This document shows positions 36,642 through 48,500 of a DNA stretch of 64,000 nucleotides, in pieces. The DNA is taken from NCBI GenBank assembly GCA_002794735.1, contig NBAZ01000004.1:1364001-1428000 (forward strand), given 5' to 3'. The position numbers were made by a program, and so were the translations under genes. The notes under the pieces are model-generated. The model was not told where the DNA came from and did no database searches. It saw only the letters and a program-made list of their open reading frames with translations. Within the stretch, counting starts at the first letter, position 1, and every line of letters begins with the position of its first letter. The stretch comes from Pyrrhoderma lamaoense (lineage: Eukaryota > Basidiomycota > Agaricomycetes > Hymenochaetales > Hymenochaetaceae).

Positions 36642-38281
36642 GAGCGAACGAGTACATACGCGATTTAGATTATGATGATGTCTAAGGAAGGGAGGAAAAA
36701 GTAGAGTAAAGAGCCAGAGGGTATCACAGAGGATGAAGGATGGAGTCTTGGCGGTGTTTGGGATGAGGTGAAGGCGTGGTCAGGAAGCAAGTCAGTAACG
36801 GACACGGTGCTTAGTAGCGAGTACAAATAATCAATACCAAAAAAAATCAAGTACCTCGCTTGCGCACACACTAAGTGAAGTTGATTATACTACTTTTTTT
36901 TACCGCGCAGAGAATGCAGTTCTAGTATACTAATCAATGTACAGGATCTGAGTAATAAACGAGTGCACATGCACTATGGCTGAGGTGTATGCAAGAGGCG
37001 TAGGCAGTTACTAGTATGAATTATCAAGTACACAGGCTGAACTAGTTCCCGCCGTACCTGTTCAGCCAATACTACAGCTACTACTATCACTAGCATCATC
37101 AGCATCATCATATATATCAATCAAGGAGTATTCTATATTTATATATATATGTATGTGTATATGTACATGTACATATACATGAGCAGGAGGCTCTCCTCCT
37201 GCCTCCCCAATCCGTGTCAAGCATTCGGTGATGAACTGACTAATTGGTAGTGCTGCCCTTTTCCTGCGCCTGTTGCGATTTTTTTAGAGGGCTTTCGCTT
37301 CGCCTTCTCATTTTCCTGTGCATGTTGCCTCCTTTTTCTTCTCGTTACTTTTTATATTCATTTACCACGTGTCCTCCTCTATTGCGCTCTCAAGCCAAAC
37401 TTCCGGGAACGGTTCAGAGAAGTGAGTAAACGCTCATGTTACCGTGACTTCCCTCGGTGGAGCGCCTGTGAGGGTGGGAGCTTTAGTTCTCTATTGCTCA
37501 TGCTCTCGGTACAAGTCCTACCTAATATTCCCAAAATGTACATTCAGGAATTCAAACTCTGATCACAATCAGAAAAGATGGAGACTGGGTCTGTGATTCA
37601 TCTCTATCCGACTTACGAAACATCTATATGGGCGTTCTGTTACGCGTAACGGGAAAACCATTCAGGACATTGAATAGCACACCCTACGCGGGATGCAGTC
37701 TCCAAATTTGTTATATAAAAATAAGAGAACGCAAGATTAGCAAGAGCCACACATGTGTGTAGGATGCATATACATATGCATCTATACGAGATTGCATGTA
37801 AATATAAACTAGCGGACCAATTTGCTATACACCGGAACTTGCGGAACTGAAGCGAAGAGAATTGAAAATTTATTGCGAGAACTGAGGGCGTCTAATTTCG
37901 GAAACTTGCTATAATATCTATGACGCCTCCTACTACTAGGTCGTTATAGCGTAAATGGCAAAAGTCATCCACTGCAAATGAAGCAAGATGTTTATCATTT
38001 ATCGTGAGACGGTGGCTTTGTTTGTCCTGGCTTGGTGACAGAAGGCTCTTACATACGCGCGTTCAATCGTAGACGACGTCACTGGAAGTTGAGGCGTTCT
38101 GCTCCATATGTAAACCGACCCGACGGTCACCAGTAGACATTACGGAGAATCTGAGCTATAACTTAACTCCGGCCTCAAATAAGAGCTTGAAGCATTTTCT
38201 TCTTCTAACTACCACCTAAAGCTTCCCCTACCGCCACTTCATACGTACATTCGTTCATTTTCAGAATCACAGTTCTCAAAT
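36642..38281. promoter_or_regulatory. Long divergent intergenic region, RasGEF / branching enzyme
   Basis: At 1,640 bp this is the longest gene-free stretch in the window. It holds a CAT/ATC-rich microsatellite (about 37085-37115), a TA-rich tract (37130-37180) that contains a 24-bp perfect palindrome, and an inverted repeat GATGCATA-taca-TATGCATC at about 37763-37782. Short ORFs (36665-36871 minus, 37244-37429 plus) have no family signal. No tRNA found by eye. Confidence 0.55.
37156..37179. repeat. 24-bp perfect palindrome in TA-rich tract
   Basis: The centre is GTACATGTAC (37163-37172), and symmetry extends through TATA arms to 24 bp. It could extrude a cruciform or simply reflect a TA/CA repeat history. 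Confidence 0.7.
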
Positions 38282-40836
38282 ATGGGTAATGCAGAGACAG
38301 CTGGGACATCCAAACCGTCATTTGACTCCAAACCTGTTCTCGAGCGTGATCCTTGGCTTGAACCACACATCCCTGCAATAGCGCGTCGCCACAACAGCTT
38401 TTCTCAGTGGAAGAACACAATCAGTCAGTACGAAGGAGGTTACGATACCTTTTCCAAAGGTTACGAGAAATTCGGTTTCAATGTTAGCAAGGATGGTACG
38501 ATCACTTACCGTGAATGGGCTCCAAATGCCAAGGAGGCCGTATTAATTGGTGATTTCAGTAAGTAATCAGCTATCTTGAATCCTTGTCTATCCATGCTAC
38601 GCGCATACAATGATCTTACTGATCATGATACTTTAGATGCCTGGGATAGGACAACACATCCTATGACAAAGGACTCATTTGGTGTTTGGGAAATCAAAAT
38701 ACCACCCAAGTCTTCAGGAGAACCTGCCATTCCTCATGATTCCAAGTTGAAGGTAGAGTTTTGCTTACACTACATTATCCACGCCACTTCTGAAATCATA
38801 TCCTAATTTTAGATCTCCATGATTCTCCCAAGTGGAGAGCGCATTGAACGTCTACCTACTTGGATCAAACGAGTCACGCAAGACTTAACAGTATCTCCAG
38901 TATATGATGCACGATTCTGGAATCCTCCCACCGCCGAAAAGTATGTATTTAAACACCAACGACCGCAAAAACCGCATAGCGCGAAGATTTACGAAGCGCA
39001 TATTGGGATTTCAACCCCGGAAGGGAGAGTTGGGACTTACAAGGAGTTCACGCAAAACATTCTGAAACGCATCAAGGATCTAGGCTATAACACTATTCAA
39101 CTTATGGCAATTATGGAGCACGCTTACTATGCCTGTAAGTTTCTGAAAGATAATGGTCTTCTCTCTTAACTGACTACTTTTCCTTCAACAGCATTCGGGT
39201 ATCAAGTGACAAGTTTCTTTGCTGCCAGCTCCCGTTACGGAACGCCAGAGGACCTGAAGGAGCTTATCGACACAGCCCATGGAATGGGCATAACTGTGCT
39301 CTTGGATGTCATTCACTCACATGCCTGCAAGAATGTTCTTGACGGACTCAATCTTTTTGACGGAACTGATCATCTATACTTCCACGAGGGAAGTAAAGGT
39401 CGTCACGAACTATGGGATAGTCGCCTCTTTAACTACGGGAACCATGAAGTCATGCGTTTCCTCCTTAGTAACCTCCGATTCTATATGGAGGAGTATCAGT
39501 TTGACGGGTTCCGTTTTGATGGTGTTACGAGTATGATGTATGTACACCATGGAATTGGCACAGGGTTTTCGGGTGACTACCATGAGTATTTCGGTGATCA
39601 AGTTGATGAAGAGGGTGTTGTTTACCTGATGCTGGTTGGTTCTACTACAATTCTATCGCCTATATGTTTTACTCATGTTTGAACAGGCGAATGATATGAT
39701 CCATGAGCTGTATCCTAACGCAATTACAATTGCTGAAGACGTTTCAGGAATGCCTCTTCTTTGTGCTCCGGCTTCCATTGGCGGTGTAGGGTTTGATTAT
39801 CGTCTTTCTATGGCAATCCCAGACATGTGGATCAAACTACTTAAACATAAAAAGGATGATGAATGGGATATGGGCAATATTGTGCATACTCTCACGAACA
39901 GGCGGCACCTAGAGAAGAGCATAGCGTATGCAGAAAGCCATGATCAAGCTCTCGTCGGGGATAAGACGATCGCATTCTGGCTCATGGATAAGGAGATGTG
40001 TAAATTGTTGACCTTTACCACTAGTTTATCCCTTGTGAACTCACAATTTTACAGATACAAACATGTCTGACTTAACGGAACTAACGCCTATAATTGACCG
40101 TGGACTTGCTCTTCACAAGATGATCCGGTATGTTCACGCATAGATTATCTCTCCTACATACCTATAATTAAGTTGTTGATACAGAATGCTGGTCCATGCG
40201 CTTGGAGGTGAAGGGTACCTGAATTTCGAAGGTAATGAGTTTGGACACCCAGAGGTAATGTTCTTTACATCTAGATCTTAATGATCCCCCTTTTTCTAAA
40301 TGCTTCTTTATCTAGTGGCTTGACTTCCCACGAGCTGGGAACAACAATTCTTTCCATTATGCCCGAAGGCAGTGGAATGTTGTTGATGACCATCTTTTAC
40401 GCTACAAATATCTTTATAACTTTGATGCGGCCATGAATAATTTGGAAACTAAATATGGCTGGCTGGCTGCACCACAGGCCTACGTATCGCTCAAACACGA
40501 AGGCGATAAAGTTATTGTCTTTGAGAGAGCAGGGGTTTTGTTCGTCTTCAACTTCCATCCGACAGAATCTTTCACGGACTACCGCGTGGGCGTGGAAGAG
40601 GCTGGTGAATATAGTGTTGTTCTGTCTAGTGATGAGAAGGAGTTTGGCGGACATGATAGAGTTGATAAGACTGTTACACACTTCACAACTCCGCTCGAGT
40701 GGAATGGCAGGAAAAACTTCCTCCAGGTTTGTCCTTCTATCATAGTTTCTTTTTCCGCGAAGAGCTATATCTGATAAATTGGTTTGATTAGGTTTATCTC
40801 CCAAGTAGGACCTGTCTACTTTTAGCTAAATACTAA
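38282..40836 (+). CDS. GLC3: 1,4-alpha-glucan (glycogen) branching enzyme
   Basis: GH13 enzyme that cuts alpha-1,4 glucan chains and reattaches them by alpha-1,6 links to make glycogen branches; cytosolic. Nearly full length (about 680 aa). The N-terminal CBM48 domain has [20 protein letters not shown] and VLIGDFNAWDR. The GH13 core shows [40 protein letters not shown], then [16 protein letters not shown] (nucleophile Asp), [13 protein letters not shown] (acid/base Glu) and [15 protein letters not shown] (third carboxylate). The C-terminal beta domain includes [20 protein letters not shown] and [16 protein letters not shown]. The last exon after 40790 ends LLLAKY, stop 40834-40836. Seven or more short introns are traceable and all keep the frame. 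It is convergent with the PHO80-like cyclin. Confidence 0.96.
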
Positions 40837-41622
40837 GGACAAGGACAGAGTAGAAGATATTACATTTAAAAATAGGAAACATAAATCTATAGCTGTTGAG
40901 GGGGTTGTTACTTAAAGTAGTAAAAGAAATCATACCCGTTGTATATGTATAATATCCTGTATATATTATTGCAGATGTCGGTTTTTTAGATATTATCTTT
41001 CTCTTTTCTTTCTTTATGCGTTCATGATTAACGTGAAGGATGGTAAATAGATAGTGTGAAAGCTACCCCACCGAGTGGAGAGGGGTAGAATATTAAAGTA
41101 GATATTTTTAGGTTTCTTGCATTTTGGTACGAGGATACATATAAGTATCATATAAGACAAGAGTTGGTACAATATAAACAAAGAATTAGAGATGAAAGAG
41201 TGAGGAAAAGAGAAGTAGAAGAGGAAAACATGCATTTAGTATACGTCATGCATTCGAGATAGTTGAAACAGAGAGATACAAGTCGTTCTTGGGAAGAATG
41301 ATTAGTCATTGCAGAAAATGAAAAAAAGATGAAGAATAGAGAGAGAATAGAAACGAGAAGCTGTCTTACGTAGTACTGTTGAGTGAGAAGTATTGGATAC
41401 AACGGAGAAAATGTGGAGAGGCGACTATGTATGAAACATTGGGAAGGATGCCATCAAGGAATAAAGAGTGTATGCGTGGGTACCACGAGATGAAGGGGAC
41501 ATAGGTGAAGAAGAATCCGCTCTATCAAACGGGAATTAAACAAAACAAACACAAAAAAGGGGGAGGAGAAAGGGAAAGGGTTAATGACTGTTATAGGCGT
41601 GTCTTCTAAGTCTTGAGAACCT
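40837..41622. other. Convergent 3' intergenic region, GLC3 / cyclin
   Basis: Spacer of 786 bp, AT-rich on the GLC3 side and purine-rich later. No coding signal. Confidence 0.55.
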
Positions 41623-43238
41623 CTATGGACTAGCCATAGTTCGATCCTCATTAACCGAAGAAGCATTACTATTCCATCGATGATGTATGGGTCCGCCTCC
41701 AAATCGCCGTGAATTAGGACGCTCATCGTCCGTTGCACTGCCTTCGTCGTCATCGTCTTCATCGTCTCCACCCTCATCTTCACCTTCAAACCCACCATCT
41801 TCACTTGCACTTGCGTCACTACTGAACAAGCTCTGTGTATCAGACGAAGCGCATGAGTGGGCAGGTCGGATGGTGGGTTCATCATCTGTTTCCGCATCTG
41901 TATCAGTCTCAGAACAAACACTGCTATTCTCCGGGTCATCCGGAACTACTGCTTTAGTGGATAAACCATTTGTTGATGATGAAGGTGTGGCGCTTGACCA
42001 AGAGCGCTTTGGCGTTGAGTTTCGAGGGGCGATAGCGCCAGCTTGTGACGTCGCAGCATGACCTGGTATAACGGCTCCACCGAAGGCATCAATAGCACCC
42101 ATGCTCTGCATAGGACGGGCAACCGAGTTCCAAACTGCGGGGATACAATCGGATTGGCATTGAGAAAACTGGATCAGCTGATCCGCATATCTCTGTAGCT
42201 CCTCCGACGAGATGGAGAGTCGGAAGTCATTGAGTAAGAGGAATTCCAGCTCCAATTGGTTAAGCTCTGCTTGAGGGAGTCCACCAACCTAAGAGAAGAA
42301 TAGAAGAAAGCATAAACATAAATCACCAAAAATAGGATGACATGACATAGATCTTATGTCACAATTTTGTCTCAGATGCTATTATAAAAAACTTTACTTA
42401 CTTTTGCATAGCGAGAGTTAGTATAAAATACATCACTGAAAAATTTACTAGCGACTGTAACACCAGCAATTACTAGTCTATGCACATTATAAGAATCGAC
42501 AATAAACTTGTTGCCCGTGGCAGTAGCAAGTTCCGACATCCGATCAAAATATACCAAGAGCGATAAGAAAACTTCATTCGTTGTGGGACAATAGCGCAGA
42601 ATCCGCAACAAATAAGCCTCGAGGGAGATCGACGGTATGTTACGAGCATGGAAAGTTAAAGGCGAAGTAGGTGTCGAAAGAGCGGTGCGAGAAGCAGAGA
42701 AGAGCTCTTTCCAGATAGGTAAGCTTTCCCTCGCTGATGCTGTCTGCGATGTCAAGGAACTGGTACTTTCAAGAGAGTCTGAAGAGAGACCATCATTCGC
42801 GGTTGCAAGTTTATTCAGAAGAGAAGCTAACAAGCGAAGCAAGTCAGGAGTAGGAAAGGTCCCAATGTCTACTGATGTATTAGTGTTTGTTGTAGCCGGT
42901 GCCATAGGAGCTGCTGTAGAATGCGCCGACCGTTGAGCGGAAACAGCAGCAGGTTCTGAAGCAGGCACAGAAGGAAAAGAAGGAGTCTGTTGGAGTTTGG
43001 CAGCAACTAGGGCTTCAGGACGAAACTGAGATGCAGAGGAGGCGGAGGAAATTGAGGAAGATGGGGTGCCAGTCACTGACGATGAAGAAGAAGGAATGAC
43101 AGAGGATGAGGCAGAGGAAGCTGGAAGGGTAGAAGACGAATTTGGCCTGCGCACTGCAGCAGACTTGGAACGAGAGACAGGTTTGCTCTGATGTGAGGAA
43201 TGGTCATGCAAAGAAGCAGCCGGAGCAAGAGCGAGCAT
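41623..43238 (-). CDS. PHO80/PCL-type cyclin
   Basis: Cyclin partner of a Pho85/CDK5-like kinase. Two exons (42402-43238, 41623-42288) give 500 aa in phase. The N-terminal 120 residues are Ser/Ala-rich low complexity. The cyclin box (residues about 190-320) has FHARNIPSISLEAYLLRILR, YCPTTNEVFLSLLVYFDRMS, NVHRLVIAGVTVASKFFSDV, FYTNSRYAKVGGLPQAELNQ and LELEFLLLNDFRLSISSEEL, the standard Pho80/Pcl pattern. The C-terminal tail is strongly acidic (DEGGDDEDDDDEGS) and Ser-rich. Which Pho85 programme it serves (phosphate, glycogen, polarity) cannot be read from sequence; Pcl6/7 and Pho80 relatives are closest by layout. Confidence 0.88.
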
Positions 43239-43588
43239 TGTACTAGGAGAGAGTAGAATGCGAAAAAAAGGAAGAATAAAGAATATGAAAATTGAGCGAA
43301 AAATGAGGATTCTTGTCGCTCAACTGGCTGTCCTTCTCCTTAAGCTTGTCACTTGTGCTTGTGTCTTTAGCGCTTCTTTGCCGCGTTCAGACTGTTTGTG
43401 TTTGTGTTTGACTGGCGCGAGTTTGGTGGAGGGGCTAAGCGTAAGCACCACGCGCGAAAAGCAAAGGGGCTTAAGTAACAAAATCCACAACGCGCCAATT
43501 CCATATCCGGCCACTAACAACAACACAACAATTCAATTATCTACTGACTCTGAGACACTGCCAATGTCCTCCACCTATATTCTCTCGT
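43239..43588. other. Spacer between cyclin start and SDR 3' end
   Basis: A 350-bp region that should carry the cyclin promoter and the SDR 3' UTR. A plus-strand ORF (43258-43662) across it is a chance reading of this spacer and the SDR last exon. Confidence 0.5.
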
Positions 43589-45300
43589 TCATTCCTTCTT
43601 CATGTCGCCGGCTACTCCTTCATCCGCCCTGCGCCCCGAGACTTTCTCAAATCCCTCCATAGCGTAGTCTGCCCCAGACATCTAACACAGTTCTTGTATC
43701 AGCACTCTTGCCAACACTTCATAACAGGTCAAAATAAGAGTATACAGAACAACAAATTGATTTGAAAAGAAAAAGCTATGCGACTCACCCATTGAAATGC
43801 ATCTCGCAGGTAGCTAGGAAGAATAGTAACCCAGCGAACAAAATGTGTATAGAATGGCAAAAATATTGTTCTAGACTCCTGTTCATCTAGTGCCGCAATA
43901 ACGGCCTTCGCAACTGCGTAAGCAGGAAGGGAAGGCGTGAAGAACTTGTGGAACCACGATGACGGCAAACTCATCCTCGAGAACAAAGGTGTCATAGTAT
44001 GTCCTGGAAGGACTAGCGTAGTTCTGACCTTCGGCGTCTGGTACCTAGTATTGTGTTTTCTCTCGTACGGCATCTTCGTTGACAATAAGAACTAAAGTAT
44101 CTTACCTTTTGTCTAGTTCGTAACGTAGAGAATCGGACAGATTGACAAGAGCCGCCTTTGATGCGGAGTAGTCGGCTACAATAATTTCTCACCGTCAACG
44201 ACGAGCAGTAAAAGCTCATGCTTTAGTTGACTCACTCATTTGTGCTACACCAACCAGGCCAAGTACAGAAGAAACGGTAACCTAAGTTGACAAGTTTTCA
44301 GAATCTCAATTCTAAGAGATAGAAAGAAACTTACAATATGTCCTGTCTTTTGTTTAATCATTTCGGGAAGGAAAGCCTTAAGGGTCCAGAAGTGGGCAAG
44401 GACATTTACATCAAAGGTCCTGATGAAAGTGAGAAATAGTAGTTTCGATCGCAAGTTAACTTACTGCTTAATGTCCTCAGGCTTCAAGTCGAGCAATAGT
44501 TTGCCTTGAACGACCCCTGCATTGTTGATCAGGATTGTTGGGTGACCAATCTTAGTGATTATCAGTACACATCCAATATCTCGATTCCACATTAGCTAAC
44601 CTCTTCAACTATTTGCTTTGATACTGCTTCGACTTCATCCCACTTGGAAACATCACATTTGTAATATGTTATATTATCTGCCCAATAACAGTCAGCATGT
44701 AGCTCCTGAAAGGATGTATGAATGACACACAATTTTCTGTCTGAATAGGATTTACATCCAGGACTATTGTAGTAACATTGCGTACGGCCAGCGTATTTGC
44801 AATTAGCTCTCCGATCCCAGAAGAACCTTAACGACGGACTTATTACTCAGGATGTCTATAGCATAGATACGACTCCCTACCTCCGGTTATGACCACAATC
44901 TGTTCGCCCCAGTCCAAGCGGGGAGGTGCAAAGAACAGGTTTCCGCCATTCCTATATAGCCGGGAGACCCATTTTAAACCCCCTACATACCCATTATACT
45001 CCAATGAGTTGTAGATAGACTTAATGCTCTGTGAGTACTCACAAAACGCCGAGACCAATCCGAAATAGATACCAGAATAAAGAAAAATGGGATGATCAAG
45101 TTCAAATCCCTGGAACCTATAAAATACCGGAATAAAGAAGATGAAAAATGGGCCTGATTCCCAGTACGGTGTCAGTAATTTGGGTCCAAACCATGTGAAA
45201 CGGGAGCATACTCACTAAATATCGTTTGGATAGCAACTTTTACTACAAGATCAAAATCAAAATTGTCAAAAACTTGGGATGGTCTTCCAGAGTCCATCAT
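43589..45300 (-). CDS. Short-chain dehydrogenase/reductase, 17beta-HSD11/RDH-like
   Basis: NAD(P)-dependent SDR, probably on ER or lipid droplets because of its hydrophobic N-terminus (VVKVAIQTIFSPFFIFFIPV, LYSGIYFGLVSAFWGL). After FFAPPRLDWGEQIVVITGG comes the TGxxxGIG cofactor motif (TGGSSGIG). Next are CDVSKWDEVEAVSKQIVEE, NNAGVVQGKLLLDLKPEDIK (NNAG), HIVTVSSVLGLVG and the catalytic Y-x3-K in DYSASKAA. Then LRYELDKR, VRTTLVLPGHTMTPLFSRM and a last exon (43589-43681) reading ADYAMEGFEKV. The start at 45298-45300 opens MMDSGRPSQVF. All junctions keep the frame. Substrate (retinoid, sterol, fatty alcohol) is unknown. It is divergent from MRC1. Confidence 0.88.
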
Positions 45301-45547
45301 TAGAGAACGACGAGGTTGTATGTAATAGTTAAATGAGAAATGATGTTATGAGGCTCTGCCTACGTTGCACAAGATCGTGACCTGTTTCGACGCGATCATC
45401 ATGACGCGTAGATTGAAGATCGACTTTCTAAATGAGGTCACCGTGATCTCCTGTCACCTCCAAGTTTAAACCCACCACTCCTCTTTCACGCCATTCCTTC
45501 ATAATTATCTCATACTTCTAGTGTCTGCGTGGCTCACACTGTCGTAG
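45301..45547. promoter_or_regulatory. Divergent promoter, SDR / MRC1
   Basis: A 247-bp spacer that holds the MCB-like box listed at 45404 and a related ACGCGA at 45390-45395. Confidence 0.55.
45404..45409 (+). promoter_or_regulatory. MCB-like box (ACGCGT) upstream of MRC1
   Basis: ACGCGT, the core bound by the G1/S factor MBF, sits about 139 bp before the MRC1 ATG. A near match ACGCGA lies 9 bp before it. Mrc1 is cell-cycle regulated in yeasts, so the placement is sensible. By chance alone roughly one promoter of this size in twenty would have the hexamer. Confidence 0.45.
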
Positions 45548-48500
45548 ATGGAGGCGCTTCAAGATGAATCGACGCGTGTGGAAGAGCCCACTCGCGTGCC
45601 CGCAGTTAAAGCCAAACGAACTTATGGTCGAAAGAAAGACGCGGTAGAGACTCTCGACGACACGTCCTCAATCACTCGTCCGTCATTAAGAACGCGTCTT
45701 TTTTCGACTCGAGGGACCAGTTCCGCAACGGAATCGCCAGTTGACGCGTCAAACCTCTTCAGAATTGCTGACGACCTGGCGGCAATTGACAGACAGTTCG
45801 AAGAAGAGGAATCACGTCCCACGAAAGGCTCGCGCGTCCGTGAACGTACAATCAAGGGTAGTAGTTCAACAAAGTCTCCTTCGACAGAGGAGGACTCGAA
45901 CAGTGCCGCAGATGAATCTATCTTATCAGCTATTGCCCCTCCACTTTCATCTTCTCAGTCTGACCCACCCTCCCCGGGCCCTGTTTCTCCAGAACCCGTT
46001 CGGAAACTTGCGCGTCAAAATTACCAAGATGACAATGAGGGAATATCCGGAAAACTCGTGAACACTTCAAAGTCATCTGATAAAGCAGCATCCAAACAAC
46101 TTGTTATTCCTCCAAGCTCAGATTTTGATCAAGAAGACGATGCAGATTCATCGATTTCTATCCATAAGGACAAGGGTGATTTTAAGCAACAGCATGAACC
46201 AGAAAACTTGTTTACATCGGAGACCAAAGGCCGAAGGAAGGCTAACGTATCAAGGAGGCTAGTGGTAGTAAGATTAAGGTATGACAGTTGTTCTCTTGAT
46301 ATTACATATCCCGCTAATATGCGGACTAGAAACTGAGTAAAAAAGAGGAAAACGAAACTCGAAAAGTTCATGCCCGGCATATGGCAGAACAAAAGGTCGC
46401 TATTACCAAAAGGACTACGAGACATACTATCCGAGATTTTCTTATTGATATCGCGTTTGTACATTCATTCTCTAGGCCTCGTCTCTCGCTCATTACTCGA
46501 TCTTTCAGAAACCCTCGTATTACTGGCAAAGGAAAGCAAGCTATTCCCTATTCATCGGATCCGATCCAAGATTTCTCCTCACCCGCTCCGGCTCCTGCTC
46601 AAATGCCATCATCACCGGAACCTGGTCCGTCTGCTCATATCATATCTGATGAAGATACGCCGACGATGCAAGATATTCTTAATCCACGCAGTGGAGAGAA
46701 ACATGATGCAGAAGTCGTAGAACAGCGACGAAAAAGTTTAGCCCTAGTCAAGCAACGTGTTCTTGAGAAAAAGGAACGGAAAGCTCCTCAATCAGACATC
46801 AGCGACGAAGATCTCGAGCTTGTTGTAGAAGATAAACACGCTAAGAAAAGCAAACTTGCGTTAGACTATGAGAAAAGATTAGCGAACGTTGCTGGTTTTC
46901 GACCAGGTAGACTATCATTGGCTAGTGAACTCGATGGTAGCCAAGGAGATCATGCCATTAAGCTCGCATCCAAACCGGCATTTAGTGACGTGAATCGACG
47001 TACTAGTGCCGCCTTGAATCATCGTGACTTGCAACACATGATCCGGAACAAGGCTATCAAACAGAGCAAAGAGCTTACAAGGGAAAAGGAGGAAGAATGG
47101 GAGAGTCGCGGTGGAACAACGTTAGCTAAGTTACGTGCTGGACAGTTGATCATTGAAGATATTGCAAAACAATTGATTGAAAGGAGGGTACATGGGGTCG
47201 ATGACGAAAAATTAGTGATCCAGGACTCCGAAGCTGATAGAAAGATATCAGATGATGAAGATGACGGGGACTGGCGACCTTTAGAACGCGGCTCTGCTAG
47301 CCCTACTGCAAGAAGCATTAAGGGATCCGACGAGGAGGAAGAGCTTGAGGACGAAGTTAGTAATAATAGCGAAAATGAAAATCCCGATGAGAATATACAA
47401 CCGACACCCGACACTGAAGGGCCCGATAGTCCCAACCAGCGTCAACGGCATATCCGGCGAGCAGCTAAACGGACGGTCATGTTAGACTCAGACGATGAAA
47501 ATGAAGATGACCGTGGAAGAGTTCTTGTACCCCATACTTCGCTAGTGATTGATGATAATGCACTTAGAGATACTGAGCTGTCTGAGGGTGAAGAAAACAA
47601 GGAAAATGATACTAGACTTGCTTTTGAGAACGGAGAAGATAAGGAGAACATTGCGGTATCACCACAAGGTCTTGCTGGCTCTCGGTTGGGAACTAGGCAG
47701 CCCAGTATCTTTGACCTCAGTTCTGGGCCATCTCGATTTTCTATGTCACCTAGTCCGAGTCCTCGCCGGCCTTTACAAGCAAGAAGATCGGATGATGATG
47801 CATTAATATTTCGATCTCCTCCAAGCATTTTAACTTTTGGATCCCCTAAATCAAATCGAGTAGTATCGAATACCCCAGTACTCTCCAGCCCGCTTTTGGC
47901 GACTTCAGTAATGGGGGATTCTCGCAAATTTTCAATGATAGTGAGGGTATTCTGCAATCCGATGGAAGTGCGACACCCAAGGACTCTCACAAACTGAATC
48001 TTAAGTCCCCTGGAGATGATTTCTCATCTCTTCAATCTTCCTTTGAACCACTTCCATTAAAGACGAATACTTTCTCGGACGACTTCCTACTTGGAACGCA
48101 AGTACGTTTCCTTATTCATTGTGTGTATACGTTCCTTTCTGTAACTAACTTGACTATTGCAGGATGCCAGCCCCGTAAATCGGTTTAGGCGACAACCTAC
48201 AAACGATGATATCTCCCTGACTCCCGACGTGAAACTTCAACTGGCTCTTGAGGTCCCAACTCAGATGAGGATGAATGCGGATTCGGTCTTTGAGAAGGAA
48301 CAAGAGGATCTTGCGTTTATGGAAGAAGCCGACTTTAGCACGTCTAAAAGGCAGGACGAAAAAACACTTTATGTGAATGAAATTGGGTAACTACTCCGAC
48401 TCATGCTAAAGAATTATAAATTTACTTGATTTTTTGTGTTTTTAGAATGTTAACACAGACTAGACCAGACGACTCAACTCCAGTCATCTACCGGATGTGG

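Noticed and set aside
41687..42061. Plus-strand ORF of 124 codons inside the PHO80-like cyclin
   Set aside because: Poly-Ser reading antisense to the acidic cyclin tail; shadow of the real gene.
43258..43662. Plus-strand ORF of 134 codons between cyclin and SDR
   Set aside because: Crosses the cyclin promoter and SDR last exon; no family signal.
47442..47990. Long minus-str ORF (182 codons) and another at 47019-47435 antisense to MRC1
   Set aside because: Serine-rich readings opposite the acidic MRC1 coding strand; composition mirrors the sense codons and no domain is visible.
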